Shown here in pieces: positions 46,363-56,644 of a stretch of DNA of 64,000 nucleotides (its first letter is position 1; each line of letters starts with the position of its first letter). The DNA is from Nilaparvata lugens (taxonomy: Eukaryota; Arthropoda; Insecta; Hemiptera; Delphacidae). Location of the stretch: assembly GCF_014356525.2 (NCBI RefSeq), contig NC_052511.1, positions 47,269,216 through 47,333,215 on the forward strand. The letters are read 5' to 3'. Under the pieces are notes generated by a model. That model saw only the letters and a list, made by a program, of their open reading frames with translations. It did no database searches and was not told where the DNA came from. The position numbers were made by a program, and so were the translations under genes.

Positions 46363-46582
46363 CTATAGTGAGGTCCACATTATAATGGCAGTGGATAAAG
46401 ATAGAAGAATAGCGATGCCGATTCTCTGCATTAATTAATTATATTTCTACACTGTCAAAAACATAATTGGCATCGTTGTAGACCTAGAAAAGGATAGTAC
46501 CACCGGCTTTGTCGAATGATAGACAAGGATAGCAAAACCAAAGTTGATCAAATACTGTCATTATAACGTGGACCGCACTATA
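46363..46582 (+). mobile_element. Element A, short copy
   Basis: TATAGTGAGGTCCACATTAT to TAACGTGGACCGCACTATA, 220 bp, same deletion type as 19,550 and 61,948. Confidence 0.87.
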
Positions 46583-46813
46583 TACATCATGGTATATCGT
46601 CTTATGCTATCTTTTCTCTATAAATGATACAGTATCACGACACATGATACAGTATCAACACAATTTGATAAGTATAATCTTAACTTGATACACAACATCA
46701 TAATTTGATACAAAACTTCCAAACTATGAATGAATTATATAAATCTTGGGATATCTTCTTATGCTATTTTTTCTCTATGGTTTAAACACTCTAGACACTC
46801 AGTTTTCATATTG

Positions 46814-46876
46814 AAAAAACACTTACTGAAATGAGAATACTCATTTCTCATCAGATACCGTAGTATATGTTTTATA
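46814..46876. repeat. Left member of a ~63-bp direct repeat
   Basis: AAAAAACACTTACTGAAATG to GTTTTATAAAAA, twin of 47,985-48,047. The pair bounds element J copy 3. Confidence 0.9.
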
Positions 46877-47984
46877 AAAAAATCTGGTGTGGTACACTCA
46901 CACAACTTTCCTTGCTCATATTTGAAAGTACGATCAGACTTCTGTACATGTGTATATATAATTGTTTTCAGAGTACTTTTTCTTTGTGTGAATTGTGAAA
47001 TTCGATGATTTTTTAGTCGTCATTTTTTTTAAAGTCGTCAAAACAGCTGTTCTACAGATGAAATATCTCGACTATGTGTTCTTTTTATGAACTGCGCTAC
47101 CTACCCACCTCATGCACGAGAAGGAGGTTACTAAGTCCATTTTCCAAGGATTGGGTGGACCCCCATTGGTTTCCCAGAAAGAAGACTCATGCCAGTTGAT
47201 AGAGCTGATGAATAACTATACAGGGGGTATGAATTTGAAAAAAATCGGTCAAGTTATTTTTGAAAAAATCGTCAAAAACATGGTTTTTTAGTACGCCGCC
47301 ATTTTTCTCAAGAATATTACGGAGCTACTGCAATTTTCCCAGAAGAAAAACTCATGTCATTTGATAGGGCTTATAAATAGCTATCCATGGTATAAATTTG
47401 AAGAAAATCGTTAGAGCCGTTTTCGAGAAAACCGTGAAAAACATGGTTTTTCAGTAATTATCCGCCATTTTTCTCGAGAATATTACGCAGCTCCTGCAAT
47501 TTTCCCAGAAATGAGACTCATGCCAGTTGATAGGGCTTATAAATAGCTATCCATGGTATAAATTTGAAGGAAATCGTTAGAACTGTTTTCGAGAAAACCG
47601 TGAAAAACATGGGTTTTTAGTCATTATCCGCCATTTTTCTCAAGAATATTACGGAGCTCCTGAAATTTTCCCAGAAAGGAGACTAATGTCAGTCGATCGG
47701 ATTGAATTTTATTGAATTTCTTATTGTCGGATCCTCATGGTATAAGGACCTTAAGTTTAAAATTTCAAGTCAATCGGTTAATTAGGAATGGAGTTATCGT
47801 GTTCACAGACATACACACATACACACACACACACACATACACACACACACACAGACCAATACCCAAAAAATCATGTTTTTGGACTCAGGGGACCTTGAAA
47901 CGTATAGAAAGCTTGAAATTGGGGTACCTTAATTTTTTTGGAAAGCAATACTTTCCTTACCTATGGTAATAGGGCAAGGAAAGT
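46877..47984 (-). mobile_element. Element J, copy 3
   Basis: AAATCTGGTGTGGTACACTC to AGGGCAAGGAAAGTA, mirrored relative to 10.9 kb. Holds about three satellite units (47,285-47,690) and a (CA)n tract at 47,809-47,855. Confidence 0.85.
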
Positions 47985-48172
47985 AAAAAACACTTACTGA
48001 AATGAGAATACTCATTTCTCATCCGATACCGTAGTATGTGTTTTATAAAATATATACATAGACACACAGAGTCTGTACAACAACAAAGTAATATTTTAGC
48101 TGATAACCAATAGCAAATAACAACGCTGAGATCGTTTATAATAAGGTGAAATTAAAGAAACCTCAATAATAC

Positions 48173-48447
48173 CATAGAGAAACGATAGCGTAAGTAGATA
48201 TCCCATGGTATAGGTAATTTATGTCGCAACTTTTACAGTTATCTCAAGCCGATTACTGTCGATTATTGTCAATTTTTACTGTTTTGTTGGGGTAAGAGTG
48301 TAGGAACGGCACAATTTGAGAGACTACCAGCGTCACACAGCTGCATAGGAAAGAACTACGTGAACTATCGGCTTGGGATAACAGTAAAAGTTGCGACATA
48401 AACGCCCTATACCATGGGATATCTACTTACGCTATTATTTCTCTATG
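48173..48447. mobile_element. Element D, copy 7, with 7-bp target duplication
   Basis: CATAGAGAAACGATAGCGTA to TATTTCTCTATG, flanked by ATAATAC on both sides (48,166-48,172; 48,448-48,454). Confidence 0.92.
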
Positions 48448-48730
48448 ATAATACATTGATTGATACAATAAGTACATCATCAAAAATGATAGGGAGGGAG
48501 AAAATAAGGTAACCTTTTGCTATTCCTCTCCCAAATTTAGATAAGGTTACACACATAGTCCAAGATAGGTTAAGTCTTGTAGTTGTTCACTTCACAAGAT
48601 TTTCAGTTAATTATATTCAATTAAATATCACAATGGAAAATTGATTTTATACTGATATTACATATAACGACAATGTACACACAGTGCTAAATCTATGAAC
48701 CAGTTCGGCAATAAGCTGGGAAGCCGAGGC

Positions 48731-49746
48731 CTATAGTGAGGTCCACGTTATAATGGCAGTATTTGATTAACATTGGTGCTGCTAACCTTGTCAATCATTC
48801 GACAGAGCAGACCTCAGCAACATTGCCAGATTGTATTTCAACCATAAAGAAATAATTATATACAAAAATATTTCATTTCAATTGTGAAACTTCATTATTT
48901 ATTCATTAGAGAATATATTTTCTTGGAGAGTAAAAAATAATTATACAAGCCGTACTATAGTTATTTGTGCAACTAGTGCGCAAAGTGACAGTTTGCTGCA
49001 CCGAAAGAAACGTTTACGCCCGAGCCGTAGGCGAGGGCGGAATGGTTTCTTGAGTGCAGCAGAGGAACTTTGCGCACGTATTTCACATTAAGTTTTTACT
49101 ACAGTTACCATTGAATATGAAAAGTGGGTAATTATGGGTAAAATTGCCTGAAATCCATCAAATGTTTCTCTGTGTAATTTTATTATTGATAAAAACCTTA
49201 ATCCTAAAATCCTAAAGTCCTCGTTGTTATAATATATAATGTAATAATTAGCGCGTTGTGCTTGGTTGCACCTCTGCTCACTATAGCAGCCCAGTCACTG
49301 TTACCAACTTCATTTTGATTTTGCTGCACTGTTGCTCCATATAACCTACTAAGTATTTTACGTTGCCATGTTGCAAATCTGGAGTGCAGAAAAATTGTTC
49401 CCGCACTAGAGCGGAAAAGTGATTCTTTGCGTTCTGTAATCAGTGCAGCAATGGCCACTTTTCAACGTAACTGTAGGAAAAGACAATTTCTAAGCTGTTC
49501 TGCTGCACTAGATAAACTTACAAAAAACTAATTTTTGTATTGTATATCTTTGTAACTCACTTGTTTTTGTTCAAATGAATAAAAAATAAAAATTTGATCA
49601 CTTTAAACAAAAATGAACAGTCAATATTAAATCTGATATACTTGTATCAGCTATTCTCTATGAAAGGCAGCGGAACGGAAGAGAATCGGCAAAACTGATC
49701 CTCTATATTTCTTCACCACTGTTATTATAACGTAGACCTCACTATA
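48731..49746 (+). mobile_element. Element A, copy with ~0.6-kb insert
   Basis: TATAGTGAGGTCCACGTTAT to TAACGTAGACCTCACTATA. Normal A sequence resumes near 49,600. The insert (about 48,945-49,590) begins CAAGCCGTACTATAGTTATT, has GCCCGAGCCGTAGGCGAGGG, and ends near CTGCTGCACTAGATAAAC; GTGCAGCA words lie on both sides. Confidence 0.7.
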
Positions 49747-49868
49747 ACCTGTTCCATTATAAATGTAATAATGAATAACTTATAAGATTACAGTGAAATA
49801 TACACATCGTGGACCTCTCTATAGGGGAAATGTTTTATACTCAAACTGCATAGAATTCTAAGACTATG

Positions 49869-50019
49869 TGCCGGTTGCACAAAAGCCGGTTAAATTTGAA
49901 TTATGATCAATTCCACAATAACCAATCAAAGAAGCCGTTTTTTCAAAAAATCCTTCTCTGATTGGTTCTCGTGAAATTAATCACGGTTAAAATTTAACCG
50001 GCTTCTGTGCAACCGGGCC
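49869..50019. mobile_element. Element B, copy 4
   Basis: TGCCGGTTGCACAAAAGCCG to GTGCAACCGGGCC. Abuts the exon-like unit at 50,044. Confidence 0.9.
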
Positions 50020-50043
50020 AAAGAATTATGTGACAAGACTCAC

Positions 50044-50169
50044 CTTTCAAATCCTACTTGCAGACTCTGGGTGATGATTACAGAAGGGTGGAATGACATC
50101 AGGATGCCCGCCCAGCTCACATCATCTTGGTCTCACATCATCCATGTATGTATCTACCTCCACCTCCAC
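50044..50169 (-). other. Exon-like unit, minus strand (unit 4)
   Basis: On the minus strand: TTGCTTCAG| then GTGGAGGTGGAGGTAGATAC, ending TTGAAAG|GTGAGTC. Contains GATGATGTGAGACCAAGATG and GAGCTGGGCGGGCATCCTGA as in unit 3. Non-coding in all frames. Confidence 0.5.
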
Positions 50170-50284
50170 CTGAAGCAAATAATAAAAGGCATTGAAATTT
50201 CTGCATCTCTTTTTTGAATTATGTAGTGTTGTTCTAATACAATACTTTTACAACATCTATTGTATTCAATACATTTTATATAAT

Positions 50285-50524
50285 TGTTTTTTGTGTAGTT
50301 GAGAAGTTGATATTGTGGTAATTTTCATATTGAATGAAAAAGACTAAGAAATTGTCAAAAAACCACTGATTTATTGATAATTAGAAAGATCGGTTTCGGT
50401 TATTACACTTTAAGAGATTACAGTTTATCAGAGATTGACAATGGTGTAATAATCGAAACCGGTCTTTCTAATTATCAATAAATCAGTGGTTTCTTGACAA
50501 TTTCTTAGTCTTTTTCATTCAATT
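50285..50524 (+). mobile_element. Element E, copy 3, with 10-bp target duplication
   Basis: TTTTTTGTGTAGTTGAGAAG to CTTTTTCATTCAAT, flanked by TATATAATTG. Arms carry CGGTTTCGGTTATTACAC and the complement ATGGTGTAATAATCGAAACC. Confidence 0.9.
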
Positions 50525-50572
50525 ATATAATTGTAACCGCCCCCAGATGGGGGTAGAAGAGAGATCTCTTAA

Positions 50573-51390
50573 CCCTTAAGTGGTCGCGCAGCTTTTTGAA
50601 ACACAAGTGCTCGCATGGGGTGTTCAGAACACCCCAAATAAAAATTTTATAACTGCTTTCCTTTTTGTTACTAAGGGAAGAAACTATTTTTAAACAATAA
50701 AATGGACTCCCCTGATATCATTGTGCTTACACTCATGTGATTTCAAAATTTAGTTTATAATTATCAGATTTTTAAATAAAAGATCACCAGATTTCGAGTC
50801 AAGCTGTATTTGTACAAGTTTTGTAAAAAATATATATATTCAGAATAATGTTTTTCTTGTTTTCAATGTTTTACTGCATTGAATATGAATAATACTAAAT
50901 TAATCCCATGAATTTCAATCCAATCATGCTTTCCATGACATGGCAGCTCATATCCAAATATGACCAATTCATATATTATGCGAGAAAGTGTAACAGAAAT
51001 TTTTACTAAATAGGTAACTTTATATTGATCTGAAAATTGACATAGAATATGAGGAAAAGTAAATTTAGGCCATGTTCAACTTACATTTTATTTGCATCAA
51101 CATCATTCACCTAGTTTAGGCAATTGTTACATACTGTTTTCATGTGTCAGTAACTCAACAAAAAGTTACTTTAGTAGTCGCGCGGGGTGTTGCCGACACC
51201 CCAAAGACAATTGAAGAGATCTTACTCATACAATTAGTGTCGCAGAACTGGTTTTTTGATTTGGTTCTCTCACTCATGCACTGGTTTGAAGGTACTGTAC
51301 CGGTCAGCAGGTTAGCCAATCGATCAATCAAGCTAGAGCAAAATTTACCTTACTGGGGTGTTTAAAACACCCCGCGCGACCACTTAAGGG
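50573..51390. mobile_element. piggyBac-type non-autonomous element
   Basis: 818 bp flanked by TTAA (50,569-50,572 and 51,391-51,394), ends CCCTTAAGTGGTCGCGC and its complement. TTAA duplication with CCCT termini is diagnostic of the piggyBac superfamily. Subterminal GGGGTGTTCAGAACACCCC and related palindromes repeat at both ends. A 73-codon frame (51,144-51,362) has no catalytic Asp signature I can recognise. Transposition would need a transposase from elsewhere. Confidence 0.9.
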
Positions 51391-51534
51391 TTAACTATTT
51401 AATGGGCGAGTCATGGGACTTTATAAACAACAAAATTTGCATTCTATTCAATTTCGAAATTTATTTAGGGCCGGTTTCCGAGCTCGGGATTTAGCCAAAT
51501 CCTAGACTTTAAACAGCTGGAGTCAGAAAATTGG

Positions 51535-51776
51535 TTTCCCAAAACGGGGCGTAGTCGCAGTGATTGTCATAGTAACGTTTGAATTAAATTTCGAAAATCT
51601 AGAAAATTGAATACAAAATAAAATAAAGAGAAAATAGTGTAAAGTTTCAGATATTTTGAATTATTTAGGAATGTCTAATTTCGTCAAGGAAAACGTTTCC
51701 AATTTATTATAAAAATGGCAAAATAAAAACTACGACTACTGTTATAAAAACTGCGACTACGCCCCGTTTTGGAAAG
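51535..51776. mobile_element. Nested TIR element (AAAACGGGGCGTAGTCGCAG)
   Basis: TTTCCCAAAACGGGGCGTAG with continuing TCGCAG; complement at 51,750-51,776. 242 bp. The right part also repeats CTACGACTACTGTTATAAAAA. Confidence 0.85.
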
Positions 51777-51819
51777 CCAATTTTCTGACTCCAGCTGTTT
51801 AAAGTCTAGGACTTAGCTA

Positions 51820-52268
51820 AGAGCTTGTTCACATAACAGCGATTTACGCTCAGTTGTCGCTCGATTGGCAAATCACTCGGTTTGCCAGCCTCGTACACAT
51901 GACAGCGATTCATGAGCGGTTTGCGCTCGCTTATGGTAAATAATAACTAGGTACAACATCTATGTACTCAATCTTAATATCTCAATCTATGTACTTACTC
52001 TTAAACATATATATTACTGCTCTGATCGAAACCGCTCGGTTGACTGAAGACATGTGTACCGTACGCTCTCATGCCTGCTCTAGTATATCGAGCCGCCCGG
52101 CAACCGAGCGTTTGTAGTCTGAGACTACAACCGCCGCGTTTCGCCGGCGACTACTAAAACCGAGTGATGCATGTGTACGGCACCATGTGTTTCCCTATAC
52201 CTGGCAATCGCTCGGTTTGTCAACCGCGCGACAACCAAACGTAAATCGCTGTATTGTGAACAGGCTCT
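51820..52268. mobile_element. Nested TIR element (GAGCTTGTTCACATAACAGC)
   Basis: AGAGCTTGTTCACATAACAG with CGATTTACG mirrored by CGTAAATCGCTG and GTGAACAGGCTCT. Interior rich in ACCGAGCG/CGCTCGGT words in both orientations. Confidence 0.85.
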
Positions 52269-53188
52269 AAATCCCGAGCTCGGAAACCGGCCCTTAATAA
52301 TTTAAACTACTAGAATTTCAAGAACAAATAATCGAAAACATTCTATTGCATAATTATTCTATAAGCCGAGAAAACTATCTTTAAAACTTTGCTAACTTTT
52401 CGTCTGGAATTCTAACAGTTCACGAAGGTCATTTTACCATTAAAACTTTATAAAAATATGGACTCGGTCATTCAAGGGGTTTTAACATGAGCTACAAAAT
52501 ATAATGGCACTCACGATCGTTCAAATTATTTATATATAATTATTTATATATTATATATTTATATATAATTATTAGAATTTTCATTACACTAGGATGTTCT
52601 CACTAATATTTTCAATAAAAATTACACATTCACTACAAACAATTAAAATACTTCAATTTATCCCGTGATGAAAACGAATGCATTTCAACAAATTTGCACA
52701 ACAAACACGTAAATTCAGGGCCCTCGAGGCCAGAGGCTACCTCTGGCCTTTAATCTGTTTCGATTAGGATTGAGACTGCTCTTTTCCATGCAAATTATGT
52801 TCAACTTCCACCAACAAGACAATGGTCCACGTGGGAAAGGAAAATAATGCAAGTTTTAATAATATTCCCAAATACTTGTGTATTTTCCATCGCTAACTTA
52901 AATACAGTTCCGTGAGAATACCTCAACCCTGCATAAAATTGGAGTCTTCCCGGACGCAAGTCAGCAAAATCTTAATGAGAGAAAATTATTTTTCAACAGA
53001 AAAATAAATTTCTCACGATAAAAATTTACTTACAAAATTCAGCTACAAGATCACTAAAGTCTCATTGTTGAAGTCCTAATTCTACACTTCTCGAATGAAC
53101 CCATACTAAGTTTATCTCTATGAAAACACAAACCCATAATTAATTCATTTCAATATCATAACCACTATGATAAAAATACAACATTATG

Positions 53189-53337
53189 TGTCGGTTGCAC
53201 TAGAGCCGGTTAAATTTTAATCGTGATTAATTCCACGAGAACCAATCAGAGAAGATATCTTATCAAAATGGCCTTCTCTAATAGGTTCTCGTGAGATTAA
53301 TCACGTTTAAAATTTAACCGGCTTTTGTGCAACCGGG
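53189..53337. mobile_element. Element B, copy 5
   Basis: TGTCGGTTGCACTAGAGCCG to TTTTGTGCAACCGG. 52,300-53,180 is A/T-rich and shows nothing I can assign. Confidence 0.9.
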
Positions 53338-53703
53338 GGCCTCTGTCATAGACTAGAAATACAGTAATGTATGTTTCATGAAAACCAATCAGATTGTCTC
53401 ATCCTGTCACATTTTTTTTTTTTTTTGCTAAGACTGGCCACTAATGGTAGGACATGCATGATCAACATGTGTGTACACACTCATTTCTTTTCTTTTTGCT
53501 GAGGGTGATTACCCAGACTTGTGCTTGGGTAATGAGGCGGATGATAATGAGAGACGAATAGACGTACAGTTTTAGGTGGGTTCCGAACTACCGGAAAGCG
53601 ATCTCTCAACTCATGAATCATGTTTAGAGGAGTTGGCTCAAGCGGTCAACCTTCCAACGGGAGTAGCAGCCGCATGATTCTCAACTTATCTGAGGGTTCA
53701 AAC

Positions 53704-53978
53704 CATAGAGAAACAATAGCGTAAGTAGATATCCCATGGTTTAGGGAATTTATGTCGCAACTTTTACTGTTATCTCAAGCCGATTACTGTCGATTATTGT
53801 CAATTTTTACTGTTTTGTTGGGGTGATAGTGTATGAACGGCACAATTTGAGAGACTACCAGCGTCACTCAGGTGCATAGGAAAGAACTACGTGAACTATC
53901 GGCTTGGGATAACAGTAAAAGTTGCGACATAAACGCCCTATACCATGGGATATCTACTTATGCTATCGTTTATCTATG
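53704..53978. mobile_element. Element D, copy 8
   Basis: CATAGAGAAACAATAGCGTA to GTTTATCTATG, flanks TTCAAAC / GTTCAAC. 95%-like similarity by eye to the 48.17-kb copy. Confidence 0.88.
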
Positions 53979-54431
53979 GTTCAACCACACTGAAGGCGGA
54001 GCGGAGCGGGGCGTGGCGTGGTCAGAGCGTTCACGTTACACACAGGAAGCGTCTGAGCGTCAAGGGCCTATAGTGAGGTCCACGTTATAATGGCAGTGTT
54101 TCATTAGCAATGGTGTTGCTGTCCTTGTCCATCATTCAACAAAGCGGATAGCGCTATCTCTTTCTCGATTTTTTCTGTTGCCAGATCGCCTTTTAACAAT
54201 GTAGAATTAATAATTAATTAACAAAATATTTCATCTTAATTATGAAATTATTGAAAAATACTTCCACTTTTTGTGTAGTTGAGAAGTTGATATTGTGGTA
54301 ATTATTCATATTGAATGAAAAAGACTAAGAAGTTGTCAAAAATCCAGATTTATTGATACTTAGAAAGACCGGTTTCGGTTATTACATCATTTTCAATCTC
54401 TGATAAACTAAAATCAATACAAGAGCAGCAG

Positions 54432-54752
54432 AATTTATACTATGGTGTGGTCCACGTTATAATGGCAGTGAATAAAGATAGAAGAATAGCGATACCGATT
54501 CTCTTCATTAATGATATTTCTACAAATTTATACTATGGTGTGGTCCACGTTATAATGGCAGTGAATAAAGATAGAAGAATAGCGATACCGATTCTCTTCA
54601 TTAATGATATTTCTACACTGTCAAAAACATAATTGTCATCGTTGTGGACCTAGAGGAGGATAGTATCACCGGCTTTGTCGAATGATAGACAAGGATAGCA
54701 AAACTAAAGTTGATGAAATACTGTCATTATAACGTGGACCTCACTATAGTAG
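54432..54752 (+). mobile_element. Element A copy with 93-bp tandem duplication
   Basis: CTATGGTGTGGTCCACGTTA occurs at about 54,439 and 54,532. The right end is ACGTGGACCTCACTATA. The duplicate at 61,948 lacks the tandem copy. Confidence 0.88.
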
Positions 54753-55179
54753 GCGAGTACTGCTATTGGTCAAGGGCATGAACGCCTGCCATCGGCCCAG
54801 CTAGACAGTCTCCTCCCACTCAACGGTGTCACAAAATGGCGGCTTAAGCAGCAGAATAAAATAAGTATTATCATAAAATTGTAAGCATACATTAGTCAAT
54901 GGTTTTTCCATTTACATATTTGTTTTATTATTTCTCAAACTTGTTTTCTTCGTTCTTATTTTGTACTGAAAGTAAATTTTGTTATCATGGCGATTCTGTT
55001 GCTTAAGCCGCCATTTTGTCACACCGTTGAGTGACAAAAGTTCCACAACATCAACATTGAATTTCTTTATCAAAATGCACAAAATACATCTTAACAGTGT
55101 CAAATTACAACAAGAATTATTAATATAGTCACAAAAATCATCCTTTACACATAAAGAAGTCACAAATTTTGATAAAAAA

Positions 55180-55400
55180 CAAGATTCTAAAATCTTGCAG
55201 TCAAATGGACATACTCCTGCAAAGAATATAGAGATAGTCCCACCAAATATTCCTTCATTTTTTTTGTAGGTATTCAACCTTCTCTATTTCTTTCAACTCT
55301 CTAGGAAGTATATTGAAAAATTTTCTCCCCATAAAAAATGTTATTTTCTTAAAGAAATCCAATCTATGCCTCTCCTCGATCCTTCCATAGCATTCACGCT
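55180..55400 (-). pseudogene. LINE C-terminal fragment (frameshifted)
   Basis: On the minus strand the same C-terminal protein as at 62,598-62,807, but a base lost in an A run after KVEYLQK shifts the frame. Cargo of the large element E. Confidence 0.65.
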
Positions 55401-55989
55401 ACAAACTTAATTATTTAGAGATTGATTTGATTGATCTTATTTTCTCTTATCAGAGATTGACAATGGTGTAATAACCGAAACCGGTCTTTCTAAGTATCAA
55501 TAAATCTGTGGTTTTTTGACAATTTCTTAGTCTTTTTCATTCAATATAATTACTTGCTTAATAAAATATAATTGATTATTTTAAACGAGAATGAGCAGTT
55601 AATATTACATCAATAAACCTGTATCAGCTACCGTCTATAGAAGGCATTGATGAGACTGAGGATCGGCAACGTTGTTCTCCTAAATTTCTTCACTGCCATT
55701 ATAACGTCGACCTCACTATAGATCAAGTACATTATTATCTACCAGACTGGCACTCGCACTGTTACGCTCCTAAAAACAAACCAGCTTGTTCCAAAGTTTG
55801 ACGCCACGCTCCGCTCCGCGAGCAGACGCTTCCAGTGTGTAACATCTTACTACTGAACATTACATTGTTCACGACGCTCCACAACGCCCCGCCCCGCTCC
55901 GCCATCAGTGTGTGAGTACCCTAAGCGACAGCTTATCAGCGCGACGACTGAGTAAAAACCGCTCCCCTAAATTTGTGTTGCTCGACTCG

Positions 55990-56050
55990 TTACTTCATTT
56001 GAGGTTAAACTGTTTTTGTATAATTATAATTTGTATTGCTCATTAGTCTT
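55990..56050. other. Short unassigned gap
   Basis: A/T-rich, between element R and element J. Nothing recognised. Confidence 0.3.
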
Positions 56051-56208
56051 TTTACTTTCCTTGCCCTATCTACTAACATAGTTAAGGAAAGTATTGCTCT
56101 CCAAAAAAAATTATGGTACCCTAATTTCAAGTTTTCTATACGTTTCAAGGTCCCCTGAGTCCAAAAACATGATTTTTGGGTGTTGGTCTGTGTGTGTGTG
56201 TGTGTGTG

Positions 56209-56267
<59 letters not shown>

Positions 56268-56475
56268 TGTGAACACGATAACTCCATTCCTAATCAACCG
56301 ATTGACTTGAAATTTTAAACTTAAGGTCCTTATACCATGAGGATCCGACAATAAGAAATTCAATAAAATTCAAAGGAAAAAGTACTCTGAAAACAATTAT
56401 ATATACACATATCGTGTCTGATCGTAGTTTCAAATATGAGCAAGGAAAGTTGTGAGTGTACCACACCAGATTTTT
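56051..56475 (+). mobile_element. Element J, copy 4 (no satellite array)
   Basis: TTTACTTTCCTTGCCCTATC to GTGTACCACACCAGATTTTTA. The (TG)n tract at 56,190-56,264 is long. The satellite units are absent; AATAAAATTCAAAGGAAAAA is the probable deletion joint. Confidence 0.85.
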
Positions 56476-56644
56476 AGTCTAGATTGCAGTGGGTAAAAAA
56501 ATTAAAATTTGTAATTTTCCGGCGGTCTATTTATTGTTATTGGTTGCTTATTTCATGTTAGAAGCCTCTAGCTGATGACAAAACATGAACGATTAGCACG
56601 TGTCTGTTTGCATGTACATGCTTGTCCTACCGTTAGCAGCCAGC

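Larger units (their letters stand above)
51468..52293. mobile_element. Element F, copy 2, containing two nested elements
   Basis: GGGCCGGTTTCCGAGCTCGG to the complement; TTA/TAA-type flanks. The middle is taken by 51,535-51,776 and 51,820-52,268. Confidence 0.88.
54268..55545 (+). mobile_element. Element E, large cargo-bearing copy
   Basis: TTTTTGTGTAGTTGAGAAGT to CTTTTTCATTCAAT, with the ~110-bp inner inverted arms seen in short copies (ACCGGTTTCGGTTATTACAT / complement at 55,450-55,500). Cargo: an element A copy, a hairpin (AACGGTGTCACAAAATGGCG, mirrored near 55,000), and a minus-strand LINE end. A second copy lies at 61,775-62,955. Confidence 0.8.
54068..55719 (+). mobile_element. Element A split by element E
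   Basis: TATAGTGAGGTCCACGTTAT to TAACGTCGACCTCACTATA. The left half breaks near 54,262 and the right half resumes at 55,546 (ATAATTACTTGCTTAATAAA). Confidence 0.8.
53985..55924. mobile_element. Element R halves around a nested stack
   Basis: CACACTGAAGGCGGAGCGGA at left; GGGGCGTTGTGG-complement and CCGCTCCGCCATCAGTGTGT at right. Between them sits element A (54,068-54,262 and 55,546-55,719), itself split by element E (54,268-55,545), which holds another A copy and a LINE fragment. Confidence 0.65.

Noticed and set aside
51144..51365. piggyBac transposase remnant
   Set aside because: 73 codons with no recognisable catalytic region; cannot be supported beyond its place inside the element.
54912..55277. 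121-codon Cys-rich minus frame
   Set aside because: It is a frameshifted reading of the LINE end and its 3' flank; the 62.6-kb copy shows the original frame.
56094..56363. Cys/Val or Thr/His repeat proteins
   Set aside because: Translations of a (TG)n/(CA)n tract in element J.
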